The notes under the pieces: generated by a model
What the model was told of the DNA's origin: nothing
Database searches by the model: none
The model's input: only the letters and a program-made list of their open reading frames with translations
Shown: positions 23,911-32,933 of the stretch, in pieces
Position numbering within the stretch: position 1 is the stretch's first letter
Layout: each line of letters starts with the position of its first letter
Translations under genes and position numbers: made by a program
Assembly (NCBI RefSeq): GCF_046000175.1
Contig: NZ_JBEOMB010000011.1
Location: forward strand, 1-64,000
Length of the DNA: 64,000 nucleotides
Reading direction: 5' to 3'
From: Rhodoplanes sp046000175
Lineage (GTDB): Bacteria > Pseudomonadota > Alphaproteobacteria > Rhizobiales > Xanthobacteraceae

Positions 23911-24530
23911 GCACCGGCCTCGGCGCGGATCTCGGACAGGACCTCGGCGACTCTCGCGATGTGGGCGACGGGGCGAAGCGCCTCGATCGCGGTGCGATGA
24001 ACGGTGGGCGAGAAGGCGGCGCAGCCGTCCTCCAGCACCGTGATCTCGAACTCGCGCACATGGGCGTCGCGCACCGTCGAGGCGACGCCGCCATTGGTGA
24101 CGATGCCGCAAACGATCAGCCGCTCGATGCCTGTCTTGCGCAGCACCCATTCGAGCCGCGTCATGTAGAAGGCCGAGTAGGCGATCTTCTCCACCGAAAG
24201 GTCCGCCGGCTGCAGCGCGTCGACGAGCTGGTGGCCCCAGGCGCCGGGCAGGAAGTCGCCCTTCTTCAGGAACGGGCGGAGCGCCTTCAGGTGCGGCGAG
24301 ATCATCGGCTCGCCGCCGCGACCCGGCACCAGCGTGAACTGGGTGGAGACGACGAGCCCTCCGGCGGCGCGCAGCGCGGCGGCGAGCGGCTTGATGCGCC
24401 CCGGCAGCGCGGCGATCTCCGGCACGCTCTGGCCGGGGCGGCCATAGGCGCCGTCGGGGTGCAGGAAGTCGTTCTGCAGATCGACGATCAGCAGCGCGGT
24501 CTTGTCGGTGGGGACGGCGGCGATGCTCAC
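23907..24530 (-). CDS. Isochorismatase-fold hydrolase lacking the active-site Cys
   Basis: 207 aa with the isochorismatase/cysteine-hydrolase fold: Asp17 in LLIVDLQNDF and Lys115 in SVEKIAYSAF occupy the expected triad positions. The third residue, Cys in the usual TN-x-C-V motif, is Gly148 (VTNGGVASTVRDAH); a Cys occurs seven residues earlier (141). True isochorismatases such as EntB and PhzD also lack this Cys and cleave vinyl ethers, while amidases need it. So amidase activity is doubtful. The gene starts with GTG at 24530, overlapping the HyuA stop (GTGA). Confidence 0.88.
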   Translation of the reverse strand: MSIAAVPTDKTALLIVDLQNDFLHPDGAYGRPGQSVPEIAALPGRIKPLAAALRAAGGLVVSTQFTLVPGRGGEPMISPHLKALRPFLKKGDFLPGAWGHQLVDALQPADLSVEKIAYSAFYMTRLEWVLRKTGIERLIVCGIVTNGGVASTVRDAHVREFEITVLEDGCAAFSPTVHRTAIEALRPVAHIARVAEVLSEIRAEAGA

Positions 24531-26644
24531 GACACAGCCCCCTGGCTCGCCTGCGGCGCCTCCTTGCGTTCGACGATCACGTTGCCGAGCGCATCGACGC
24601 GAGCGACGAGATCGGGATCGATCACCGTGGTCGCGTCCGGCTGTTCCAGCACGGCCGGACCCGGCACCACGGCGCCGACCGGCAGGTCGAGCCGCGCATA
24701 GATCGCGGTGTCGTGCCAGCCGCCGTCGAACCACACCGGCCGGCTGCCCTGGCGAGCGCGCTCCATCGACGCCTCGGGACCGGGCGCGAGCGCGGCGAGA
24801 TCGAAGCACGGCCGCCGGCCGATCGCCGCGGTGCGCAGATTGACGATCTTCACCGGCACATCGGGCAGGAGGCGGCTGAACGACGCCTGATAGGCGCGAT
24901 CGAACGCGGTCCTGATCAGCTCGGCCGAGACGCCGGTGGTGTCGCCGGTGGTGTCGCCGGTGCTTCCGGCCGTGATGGTCACCGGCAGCGGCACGGCGAT
25001 CGTATGGGTCTGGCCGACATAGTGCATGTCGAGCTCGAAGACGAGATCGATGCGCTCCATCGCGAGGCCGGCGTCCTCGACCACGGCGCGCGCCGCCGCC
25101 GCCTCGCTCACCATGCGGCGATCGAGCGCCGCGGCGTCGAGCCCGGCGAGCGTGAGATTCACGGTCTGCACCTGGTCGTGGCGGATGTCGGCGATCACGC
25201 AGCCGAGCGCCGAGGTGACGCCCGGATAACGCGGCACCAGCGCACCCTTGAGCCCCACGTACTTGATCAGTGCGCCGACATGCAAGGCGCCGCCGCCGCC
25301 GAACGGCACGGCGACGAACTTGCCCGGATCGTGGCCGCGCTCGATCGACACCAGCCGGATGGCGCCCGCCATCTTGCCGTTGGCGACCCGCACGATGGCC
25401 TCGGCGGCGGCATGCGCGTCGAGACCGAGCGGCGCGCCGACGTCGCGCAGGATCGCCGCCTTCGCGGCCTCCACGTCGAGCGAGGCGAGCTTGCCGCCGA
25501 TCGGGCGTGCCGCGTTGATACGGCCGAGCACGAGATTGGCGTCGGTCAGCGTCGGGCGGTCGCCGCCCTGGCCGTAGCAGACCGGGCCGGGCCGCGAGCC
25601 GGCGCTGTGCGGGCCGACCTGCAGGAGCGCGCCGGCATCGACATGGGCGATCGAGCCGCCGCCGGCGCCGATGGTCGTGATCTCGATCATCGGCGTGCGC
25701 ACGACGAGGCCGAAGTCGATCGTCGTCTGCGGGGCGAGCGCCGTCTCGCCGCCGACGACCAGCGACACGTCGAACGAGGTGCCGCCGAGGTCGCCCGTGA
25801 TCACGTCCGGAAAGCCGGCGGCGCGGGCGATCGCCGCGGCCGCGATGACGCCGGCCGCGGGGCCCGACAGCGCGGTGCGCACCGGCAGTCGCCGCGCCGT
25901 CGTGGTCGACATGATGCCGCCGTTCGACTGGACGATGTGGAAGCGCCCGGCGAAGCCGCCGGCCTGCAGGGCGCGGTCGAGCTTCTCCAGATAGCTGCCG
26001 ACCACAGGCTGCAGATAGGCGTTGAGCGCGGTCGTCGAGGTGCGCTCGAACTCGCGAATCTCGGGCAGGATCTGGCTCGAGCAGGCGAGGTCGGTGTTCG
26101 GCCACGCCGCGGCGGCCGCGGCGAGCGCCGCCTGCTCGTTCGCCGGGTTGGCGTAGGCGTTGATGAACACGATGGCGAGCGCCTGGGCGCCCTTGGCGGC
26201 GAGCACCCGCGCGGCCGCCGCGACCTCGTCCGGATCGATCGGCGTCACCACGCTGCCGTCGGCATGGGTGCGCTCGGCGACCTCGATCCTCAGATCACGA
26301 TCGACCACCGGCGTGAAGTCGCCCCACAGGCCCCAGGTGTGGCGACGGTCGCGCCGGCGCATCTCCAGCACGTCGCGGAATCCGCGCGACGTGATCAGGC
26401 CGATGCGGGCACCCTTGCGCTCCAGAAGCGCGTTGGTGCCGACCGTGGTGCCGTGCACGATCGACGAAAGCTCCGACACCGGCCCGAAGGCCGCGAGACC
26501 GCCCATGAAGCCGACCGCTTCGTCGCCGCGGTTCGACGGCACCTTCGCCGTGCGGAAGCTGCGCTCCGCCTCGTCGTAGAAGAACAAGTCCGTGAAGGTG
26601 CCGCCGACGTCGACGCCGACGGTGCGGCCCGGTGCCGTGCTCAC
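24527..26644 (-). CDS. hyuA: Hydantoinase/oxoprolinase subunit A (HyuA family)
   Basis: 705 aa, the usual HyuA size. N-terminal actin/hsp70-like ATP site VGVDVGGTFTDLFF (9-22), the VHGTTVGTNALLERKGA segment, GDLGGTSFDVSLV and IGAGGGSIAHVD. Family members are ATP-dependent hydrolases or carboxylases acting on cyclic imides, 5-oxoproline, N-methylhydantoin or ketones, always with a HyuB partner, which here is encoded immediately upstream (ATGA overlap). A short Gly/Thr/Asp repeat (TGDTTGDTTG) results from a 12-bp tandem repeat at 24931-24966 and looks like a recent insertion in a loop. Confidence 0.93.
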   Translation of the reverse strand: MSTAPGRTVGVDVGGTFTDLFFYDEAERSFRTAKVPSNRGDEAVGFMGGLAAFGPVSELSSIVHGTTVGTNALLERKGARIGLITSRGFRDVLEMRRRDRRHTWGLWGDFTPVVDRDLRIEVAERTHADGSVVTPIDPDEVAAAARVLAAKGAQALAIVFINAYANPANEQAALAAAAAAWPNTDLACSSQILPEIREFERTSTTALNAYLQPVVGSYLEKLDRALQAGGFAGRFHIVQSNGGIMSTTTARRLPVRTALSGPAAGVIAAAAIARAAGFPDVITGDLGGTSFDVSLVVGGETALAPQTTIDFGLVVRTPMIEITTIGAGGGSIAHVDAGALLQVGPHSAGSRPGPVCYGQGGDRPTLTDANLVLGRINAARPIGGKLASLDVEAAKAAILRDVGAPLGLDAHAAAEAIVRVANGKMAGAIRLVSIERGHDPGKFVAVPFGGGGALHVGALIKYVGLKGALVPRYPGVTSALGCVIADIRHDQVQTVNLTLAGLDAAALDRRMVSEAAAARAVVEDAGLAMERIDLVFELDMHYVGQTHTIAVPLPVTITAGSTGDTTGDTTGVSAELIRTAFDRAYQASFSRLLPDVPVKIVNLRTAAIGRRPCFDLAALAPGPEASMERARQGSRPVWFDGGWHDTAIYARLDLPVGAVVPGPAVLEQPDATTVIDPDLVARVDALGNVIVERKEAPQASQGAVS
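24931..24966. repeat. 12-bp tandem repeat inside hyuA
   Basis: CGCCGGTGGTGT is repeated twice, followed by a partial third unit. It is in frame and produces the TGDTTGDTTG stretch of the protein. Confidence 0.7.
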
Positions 26645-28395
26645 GCTGCTTCTCCTTCACGCTTCTCGCCGACCCGCGTCTCGCCGGCCGTCGCACCATC
26701 GGAGATGGGCCGGCCGGTCGCGTCGACATGCACGCCGTAGCGGCTCAGCGCCGCCTCCGGGCTGACCAGCCCGAGCCGCACGTCGCGCGCGACCCGCTCC
26801 GGATCGCGGGCGACCGGGTCGCCCCACCCGCCGCCCCCGGGCGTCTCCAGGCGCACGCGCCGGCCCGCCTTGATTCTCACGTCGGTGACCTTGGACACCA
26901 TCGGGGGCGACCGCTCGCCGTCGTCGGTCTGCCAGTGGAACAGGTTCAGCGCCGCCGGGTCGCCGCCGGCGACCCCGAACGGCGCGACCTTGCCGCGCTC
27001 GCCGAGCAGCGACACCTCGGCGTCGGACAGCATCTCGATCTCGTAGACGGCGCCGACGCCGCCGCGATGCTCGCCCGCGCCGGCGCTGTCGGGCCGCAAG
27101 GCCCACTGCGTGAACTTGATCGGATAGGCGGCTTCCAGAATCTCCAGCGGCGGGATCGTGGCCGTGGAGATCGGGTTGTTGGCGTGGTTGAGGCCGTCGC
27201 TCTGCGGATTGCCGCCGAGCCCGCCGCCGAAGAACGAGAACATCACCCAGCGGCTCCCATCCTGGCGATGGCCCGCGATGGAGAGCGCGTTGATGGTGCC
27301 GAACGGGCCGGCCGTGGCGCGCGCCGGATCCGCCTTGGCGAGCGCGCCGAACACCACGCCGATCAGCCGAAGGATCGTCTCGGTGTAGCCGGCGACCGGC
27401 TTCGGGGCCTTGGCGCCGAGCAGCGTCGTGTCGGGAATCACGAACGCGATCGGCCGCAGGCAGCCGGCATTGGCCGGCACCTCGACGAACACGTGCTTGA
27501 GCGCGACGTAGCAGGCCGCGACCGCGGTGGCGCGCGAGATGTTGATCGGCCCCTGCGGCGGCGGCGAGGAGCGCGAGAAGTCGAGCACCATGCTGCCGTC
27601 GCGGATCGTCAGATCCAGCGCGATGGTGAGCTTCTCGTCGATGATCCCGTCGTTGTCGAGATAGTCCTCGAACGTATAGGTGCCGTCCGGCAGCGAGCGC
27701 AGCGCGGCGCGCATCAGCGCCTCGGCGCGGTCCGAGAAGGCGTCGAAGGCGGCCGAGACGGTCGCGTCGCCGTACTCGTCGAGCAGCGCATGGAAGCGAC
27801 GCTCGCCGAGATCGAGGGCGTTGAGCTGGCCGTTGAGGTCGCCCCAGTTCGACAGCGGCACCCGCGTGTTGGCGGCCAGGATGTCGAGGATGTCCTGATT
27901 CATGGTGCCGGCCGCGATCAGCTTCACGGGCGGGAAGCGCACGCCCTCCTGGAAGCTCTCGGTCGCCTTCGGGTTGTAGCCGCCCGGCACGTTGCCGCCG
28001 ATGTCGAGCCAGTGGCCGACCGAGGCGAGCCAGCAGAACAGCGTTCCGTTCCGGAACACCGGGCGGACTAGGCGGAAGTCGTTGAGATGCGTGCCGCCGT
28101 CGTACGGATCGTTGAACAGGAAGGTGTCGCCGGGCGAAAGGCCGCCGCGCGTCTTCACCAGATCGATCACCGACTTCACGGCGAACGCCATGGCGCCGAC
28201 GAAGATCGGCAGACCCTTGGTGCCCTGCACCAGCGTGTCGCCGGTCTCGGCGTGATAGAGGCCGTGGCAGGCGTCGCGCGCCTCGGCGATGATCGGGTTG
28301 AAGGCCGAGCGATAGAGCGTCGCGTCCATCTCGTCGGCGATCTGCTCCAGCCGGCCGCCCAGCACCGCGAGCGTGACGGGATCGATGGCGGTCAC
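26641..28395 (-). CDS. hyuB: Hydantoinase/oxoprolinase subunit B (HyuB family)
   Basis: 584 aa. Signatures of HyuB: DPVTLAVLGGRLEQIADEMDATLYRSAFNPII at the start, GDTFLFNDPYDGGTHLNDF near residue 98, the FFGGGLGGNPQSDGLNHANNP segment, and the C-terminal LETPGGGGWGDP motif. It forms the complex with HyuA. The gene overlaps the lyase stop (ATGA at 28392-28395) and the hyuA start (26641-26644), so all three should be made in linked amounts. Substrate cannot be read from sequence; hydantoin-, pyrrolidone- or imide-type rings and ketone carboxylation are the known chemistries. Confidence 0.93.
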   Translation of the reverse strand: MTAIDPVTLAVLGGRLEQIADEMDATLYRSAFNPIIAEARDACHGLYHAETGDTLVQGTKGLPIFVGAMAFAVKSVIDLVKTRGGLSPGDTFLFNDPYDGGTHLNDFRLVRPVFRNGTLFCWLASVGHWLDIGGNVPGGYNPKATESFQEGVRFPPVKLIAAGTMNQDILDILAANTRVPLSNWGDLNGQLNALDLGERRFHALLDEYGDATVSAAFDAFSDRAEALMRAALRSLPDGTYTFEDYLDNDGIIDEKLTIALDLTIRDGSMVLDFSRSSPPPQGPINISRATAVAACYVALKHVFVEVPANAGCLRPIAFVIPDTTLLGAKAPKPVAGYTETILRLIGVVFGALAKADPARATAGPFGTINALSIAGHRQDGSRWVMFSFFGGGLGGNPQSDGLNHANNPISTATIPPLEILEAAYPIKFTQWALRPDSAGAGEHRGGVGAVYEIEMLSDAEVSLLGERGKVAPFGVAGGDPAALNLFHWQTDDGERSPPMVSKVTDVRIKAGRRVRLETPGGGGWGDPVARDPERVARDVRLGLVSPEAALSRYGVHVDATGRPISDGATAGETRVGEKREGEAA

Positions 28396-29291
28396 GCGGC
28401 GGTCTCCTCGTTGTCGCGCGGCCGGTCCCGGCCGAAGTCGTCGTAGCCGGCACCGAGCGCCAGCATCTCGGGCGTGCCGATCAGCGCGTTGAGCGCGGAA
28501 AAGTCGAACATCCGGTCGGCGAACGACGCATTGGTGCCGGTCGCGGCGAGCGAGGCGTAATAGGCCTGGGCGGTGCGCGCGAGCGCCCGCACGATGCCGC
28601 CCGGGAAGATGACGATGCGGAAGCCGAGCGCGCCGAGCTCGGCGGCCGGCATCAGCGGCGTGTCGCCGCCCTCCACCATGTTGACGAGCAGCGGCCGCGT
28701 GCCGGCCAGCGCCGCGACGAGGCGGTCGAGCTGATCACGCGAGCGCGGCGCCTCGACAAACAGCACGTCGGCGCCCGCCTCGGCATAGAGGCGCGCCCGT
28801 TCGACCGCGCGCTCGAAGCCCTCGACGGCGACCGCGTCGGTGCGGGCGACGATCAGGGTCTCGTCGCCGGCGCGGGCATCGACCGCGGCCTTCACCTTGC
28901 CGGCCATCTCGGCGGCGGGGATCAGCGTCTTGTCGCGCAGGTGACCGCAGCGCTTGGGGAATGACTGATCCTCGAGCTGGATCGCGGTCGCGCCGGCGCG
29001 CTCGAACAGCCTCACGGTCCGCTGCACGTTGAGCGCGTTGCCGTAGCCGTTGTCGGCATCGACGATCAGCGGCGTCGGCACCCGGTCGCGCACCAGCGTG
29101 ATCACGTCGGCGACCTCGGACATGGTGACGAGCCCGATGTCGGGCCGGCCGAGCCGGGTGTAGGCGATGGCGGCGCCTGAAAGGTAGAGCGCCTCGAAGC
29201 CGGCGGCTGCCGCGAGCGAGGCGGTGAGCGCGTCGTAGACGCCGGGCGCGACGATCGTGCCGCCACTGTCGAGCCGCTGTTTCAGGGTCAT
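28392..29291 (-). CDS. Isocitrate lyase/PEP mutase family lyase
   Basis: 299-aa TIM-barrel enzyme. VAPGVYDALTASLAAAAGFEALYLSG, the Mg-binding VDADNGYGNALNV, LEDQ and the PKRCGH catalytic loop (Cys present) place it in the carboxyvinyl-carboxyphosphonate mutase / 2-methylisocitrate lyase / dimethylmalate lyase / oxaloacetate decarboxylase group. The Cys in KRCGH is shared by C-C lyases of 2-hydroxydiacids. Next to a LeuCD-like hydratase this suggests hydration of an unsaturated diacid followed by retro-aldol cleavage to pyruvate or glyoxylate plus a short acid. That order is inferred, not proven. Confidence 0.9.
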   Translation of the reverse strand: MTLKQRLDSGGTIVAPGVYDALTASLAAAAGFEALYLSGAAIAYTRLGRPDIGLVTMSEVADVITLVRDRVPTPLIVDADNGYGNALNVQRTVRLFERAGATAIQLEDQSFPKRCGHLRDKTLIPAAEMAGKVKAAVDARAGDETLIVARTDAVAVEGFERAVERARLYAEAGADVLFVEAPRSRDQLDRLVAALAGTRPLLVNMVEGGDTPLMPAAELGALGFRIVIFPGGIVRALARTAQAYYASLAATGTNASFADRMFDFSALNALIGTPEMLALGAGYDDFGRDRPRDNEETAA

Positions 29292-29396
29292 TTCTTGTTC
29301 CCGCTCGTTGTCACGGCCTTGCCACCGAAGACGTCAGGTACAGCAGTCGATACAAGCACTGCACCGAGATGGTGTGAAAACGACTGCCCCATCATT

Positions 29397-29497
29397 CCCT
29401 CCCCCCTTGTGGGGGAGGGACAGGGAGGGGGGTGAGCCACAAGCTCCGAACCCAGCCTCTACCCCCCTCCCCCGCCCTCCCCCACAAGGGGGGAGGG
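29397..29497. repeat. Perfect inverted repeat inside the Liv/Hyu operon
   Basis: A 23-base C/G-rich sequence (29397-29419) has its exact reverse complement at 29475-29497; the pairing continues inward with a few mismatches to 29433/29461, giving about 37-bp arms and a short loop. Each arm is also nearly self-palindromic around CTTGTGGG/CCCACAAG. It lies in the 252-bp gap between livF and the lyase gene. Possible roles are partial termination, mRNA stabilisation, or a REP-type mobile element. Confidence 0.8.
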
Positions 29498-29543
29498 AGC
29501 AGGCCCGGAAGCACGGCCGATGTCGTCACCCTTCCGTTCATCC

Positions 29544-30245
29544 TCACAATCCCAGATACACGCGGCGCAGCTCGGGATCGTCGGCGACGTCCCGGGCCGT
29601 GCCGGACAGCGCGACCAGGCCGTTCTCGATCACATAGGCGCGCGCCGCGATCTCCAGCGACTGCACGACGTTCTGCTCGACCAGCATGATGGCGAGGCCC
29701 TCCTGGTTGAGACGGCGGATCAACGCGAACATCTCCTCGACCAGCAGCGGCGAGAGGCCGAGCGACGGCTCGTCGAGAATCAGGAGGCGCGGCTCGCCCA
29801 TCAGGCCGCGGCCGATGGCGAGCATCTGCTGCTCGCCGCCCGACAGCGTGCCTGCGAGCTGCGAGGTGCGCTCGCGCAGGCGCGCAAACGTGGTGAACAC
29901 CCGCTCGAGATTGGCGTCGCGGTTCGCCCGGCCGCGGCGGTAGCAGCCGAGCTCGAGATTCTCCCGCACGCTCATGGTCGGGAAGATCTTGCGACCCTCC
30001 GGCACGTGGATCAGGCCCGCCGCGACGATCGTCTTGTCGGGGAGGCGATCGATGCGGGTGCCGTCGAAGCGGATCGTGCCGCCGCGGGCCGGCAGCACGC
30101 CGGACAGGACGTTGTTGAGGGTGGTCTTGCCGACCCCGTTGGCGCCGAGCACCGCGACGATCTCGCCGGCGTCGACGCGCAGGTCGATGCCGCGCAGCAC
30201 CGTGGTGCCGCCGTAGCCGGCCTCCAGTCCCTCAACCTCGAGCAT
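29544..30245 (-). CDS. livF: LivF-type ABC ATPase
   Basis: 233 aa. Walker A GANGVGKTT, signature TLSGGEQQMLAIGR, Walker B LLILDEPSLGLSP and ending VYLGL, all characteristic of LivF of branched-chain/aromatic-acid ABC importers. Its start overlaps livG by 14 bp. It completes a five-component Liv system encoded from 34166 to 29544. Confidence 0.95.
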   Translation of the reverse strand: MLEVEGLEAGYGGTTVLRGIDLRVDAGEIVAVLGANGVGKTTLNNVLSGVLPARGGTIRFDGTRIDRLPDKTIVAAGLIHVPEGRKIFPTMSVRENLELGCYRRGRANRDANLERVFTTFARLRERTSQLAGTLSGGEQQMLAIGRGLMGEPRLLILDEPSLGLSPLLVEEMFALIRRLNQEGLAIMLVEQNVVQSLEIAARAYVIENGLVALSGTARDVADDPELRRVYLGL

Positions 30246-30981
30246 GGGCGCCTCCGGCGGCGATGCGCGCGGCGGCGCCGTGGCCCAGATAGGCCTCGAT
30301 CACCTGAGGATCGGCGCACACATGCTGCGGCGTGCCGTGGGCGACGTGCCGGCCCTGCGCGATGACGTACACGGTATCGCAGAGGTTCATCACCGCCTGC
30401 ATGATGTGCTCGATCATGAAGATGGTGACGCCGTCGTCGCGGATGGCGCGCAGCACCGGGATCATGTCGCGCACCTCGGACGGGTTGAGGCCGGCCAGCA
30501 CCTCGTCGAGCAGCAGGAGGCGCGGAGCGGTCGCGAGCGCGCGCGCCACCTCGAGCCGCTTGCGGCCGGCGACGGTCAGGGCCGCGGCCGGCTTGTCGAG
30601 CTCGTGAGAGAGCCCGACCCGCTCGGCGATCGCGGCGGCACGGTCCATCGCGTCGGCGCGACGGGCGTGACGAAGATAGGCGCCGACCGCGATGTTCTCG
30701 TGCACCGAGAGGCCCGCGAACGGCTGAGTGATCTGGAACGTGCGGGCGATGCCGCGGCGCGCCCGCTTGTAAGGCGGCTCGTCGGTCAGATCGGCGCCGT
30801 CGAGCCGCACACGGCCGGCGGTCGGATGGAGAAAGCCGGCCAGCATGGCGAAGACCGTGGTCTTGCCGGCGCCGTTCGGCCCGATCAGACCGGTGAGCGA
30901 GCCTTCCGCGACGTCCAGCGACACGTCGTCGACGGCGACCAGACCGGAGAATTTTTTCGTGAGGCCTTCGGCGACCAGCAT
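30232..30981 (-). CDS. livG: LivG-type ABC ATPase
   Basis: 249 aa. Walker A GPNGAGKTT, the LivG-typical RRGIARTFQITQPFAGLSVHENI segment, LTVAGRKRLEVARAL as a variant signature, LLLLDEVLAGLNPSE as Walker B (Val where Pro is usual in DEP), and the C-terminal VIEAYLG tail. It is separated from the preceding livM stop by one base. The DEV in place of DEP is a mild deviation. Confidence 0.95.
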   Translation of the reverse strand: MLVAEGLTKKFSGLVAVDDVSLDVAEGSLTGLIGPNGAGKTTVFAMLAGFLHPTAGRVRLDGADLTDEPPYKRARRGIARTFQITQPFAGLSVHENIAVGAYLRHARRADAMDRAAAIAERVGLSHELDKPAAALTVAGRKRLEVARALATAPRLLLLDEVLAGLNPSEVRDMIPVLRAIRDDGVTIFMIEHIMQAVMNLCDTVYVIAQGRHVAHGTPQHVCADPQVIEAYLGHGAAARIAAGGAHARG

Positions 30982-30982
30982 G

Positions 30983-31972
30983 TCAGGCCTCCACCGCAGG
31001 CTTGCGTCCGCGCCCGAGGGTGCGCAGGCGACCCGCGAGCCGCGACAGGCCGCCCATAAGCCCGCCGGGCAGGAAGGCGATGACGAGGATCAGCAACACG
31101 CCGAAGACGACGAGATCGATTCCCGGCACGCTGCCGGCGATGCCCTTGGTCGCCTCGCCGAGCCCGTGCAGGGCGAGCGCCCCGATCAGCGGCCCGAGCA
31201 CCGTGCCGGCACCGCCGACCAGCGCGGCCAGCAGCGCCTCCACCGAGATCCACGGTCCATAGGCGACGGTGGCGTCGATGAACAGGAAGTACTGGGCGTA
31301 GAGGCAACCGGCGAGCGCGGTGAGGGCGGCCGACAGCGCGATGGCGCCGAGCTTCACCCGCATGGGATCGACGCCGAGCGCCTCGGCGGCCTGCTCGTTC
31401 TCGCGCACCGCGATCAGATGCGCGCCGAAGCGCGAGCGCGTCAGCCAGGTCGAGATCACCAGGCCGAGGCCGACGAAGCCGAGCACCAGCATGCAGGTGA
31501 TGCGGCGATCGGCGAACTGCAACGTGGCGATGCCGGGCTCGAGCCTGATCAGCAGACCGGCGGCGCCGCCCGTGAACCCGACCGCATTGGCGACGACCCG
31601 GAACACCTCGGCGAAGGCGAGCGTCACCAGCGCGAAGTAGGAACCGCGCAGGCCCGAGCGGAACGACAGGAACCCGACGAAGAGCCCGACCGCCACACCG
31701 GCAGCGACGCCGCAGAGGAGGCCGAGCCAGGCGTTGACGCCGAGCTGCACCTGCAGGATCGCGGTCGCGTAGGCGCCGGTGCCGAAGAAGGCGGCGTGGC
31801 CGAACGAGTACTGGCCGCCGAAACCACCGAGGATGTTCCAGCCCTGCGCGGCGAGCGCGACGATCAGCATGTAGACGAGGAAGTTGAGGGTCGCATTTGA
31901 GACGCCGAGCCACGGCACCACGGCGAGCACCGCGACGACGAGGAGCGGGCGGACAAGATCGGTCGCGGTCAT
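30983..31972 (-). CDS. livM: LivM-type ABC permease
   Basis: 329-aa inner-membrane permease with about nine hydrophobic helices, the WNILGGFGGQYSFGHAAFFGTGAYA segment near the N-terminus and the RENEQAAEALGVDPMRVKLGAIALSAALTALAG coupling region. The long open frame upstream is a shadow of livH; ATG 31972 overlaps the livH stop (ATGA). Family members import branched-chain amino acids, amides and aromatic or dicarboxylic acids. Confidence 0.94.
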   Translation of the reverse strand: MTATDLVRPLLVVAVLAVVPWLGVSNATLNFLVYMLIVALAAQGWNILGGFGGQYSFGHAAFFGTGAYATAILQVQLGVNAWLGLLCGVAAGVAVGLFVGFLSFRSGLRGSYFALVTLAFAEVFRVVANAVGFTGGAAGLLIRLEPGIATLQFADRRITCMLVLGFVGLGLVISTWLTRSRFGAHLIAVRENEQAAEALGVDPMRVKLGAIALSAALTALAGCLYAQYFLFIDATVAYGPWISVEALLAALVGGAGTVLGPLIGALALHGLGEATKGIAGSVPGIDLVVFGVLLILVIAFLPGGLMGGLSRLAGRLRTLGRGRKPAVEA

Positions 31973-32841
31973 GCGCGCGCTCCGAACAGGCCGGTGGGTC
32001 GCACGAGCAGCACCACGATGAAGATGAGGAAGATGCCGAGCTGGCCGAGACTGTCGCCGAGATAGAGGCTCGACAGGCTCTCGACCGCCCCGATCAGGAG
32101 TCCGCCGATCAGAGCGCCGACCACCGATCCCATGCCGCCGAGCACGACGATCGTGAAGGCGACCAGCACGAAGGCGCCGCCGATGCGCGGATTGACATAG
32201 AAGGTGGGCATCAGGAGGCTCGCCGCGACCGCGAGGCAGAGGCAGCCGATGCCGAACGTCATGGCATAGACGTGATCCACGTCGATGCCGACCAGCCGCG
32301 CCCCGGTTTTTTCGCGCGCCACCGCCCGAATGGCTTTTCCGATGTCGGTGCGGTTCAGCACGAGCCACAGCAGCGCCGTCATCAGCATCGTCACGACGAA
32401 GCCGACGAGCCGCGGCTGCGACAGCAGGAGCGGGCCGATGGAGACGACCTCGAGCGCGTAGTCGCTCGCCACCGTGCGGGTGTCCGACTTGAAGCCGGCG
32501 AGCAGCGCGTTCTCCAGCACGATGGCCAGCCCGAGCGTTACCAGGAGGATGTTGCCGTCGTCGTGCCGGCTCGCCGGGCCGATGACGAGGCGCTGCATGG
32601 CGTAGCCGAGGCCGAACATCAACGGGCCGACGACCAGCACGGCCGCATATGGATCGATGCCGAGCCAGGCCCACGCCGCCCACACCATGAACATGGCGCA
32701 GGTGAGCAGCGCGCCGTGCGCGAAGTTGATGATGTGCAGCACGCCGTAGACCAGCGTGAGGCCGAGCGCGACGAGGGCGTAGACACCGCCGGTCAGCAGG
32801 CCGTTCAGCACGGCCTCGAGCACGATCTGGGGCGAGTACAT
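31969..32841 (-). CDS. livH: LivH-type ABC permease
   Basis: 290-aa inner-membrane permease. NGLLTGGVYALVALGLTLVYGVLHIINFAHG at the N-terminus, the VAREKTGARLVGIDVDHVYAMTFGIGCLCLAVAA coupling region, and the VVLGGMGSVVGALIGGLLIG segment are typical. A 92-bp gap separates it from the binding-protein gene, which commonly allows higher expression of the latter. Confidence 0.94.
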   Translation of the reverse strand: MYSPQIVLEAVLNGLLTGGVYALVALGLTLVYGVLHIINFAHGALLTCAMFMVWAAWAWLGIDPYAAVLVVGPLMFGLGYAMQRLVIGPASRHDDGNILLVTLGLAIVLENALLAGFKSDTRTVASDYALEVVSIGPLLLSQPRLVGFVVTMLMTALLWLVLNRTDIGKAIRAVAREKTGARLVGIDVDHVYAMTFGIGCLCLAVAASLLMPTFYVNPRIGGAFVLVAFTIVVLGGMGSVVGALIGGLLIGAVESLSSLYLGDSLGQLGIFLIFIVVLLVRPTGLFGARA

Positions 32842-32933
32842 GAGCGGTCCGGCGTCGCGCGAGGATGGGACGGCGGAGCGGAGCTCCGCCGTCGTCGGGA
32901 CGTGAGCGGCGGCAGGGCGGCCGCCGCGCAGGA

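Noticed and set aside
24527..26644. Reading HyuA plus the isochorismatase-fold protein as a hydantoinase/N-carbamoylase pair
   Set aside because: The isochorismatase-fold partner lacks the catalytic Cys needed for carbamoyl hydrolysis, so this simple assignment was not made.
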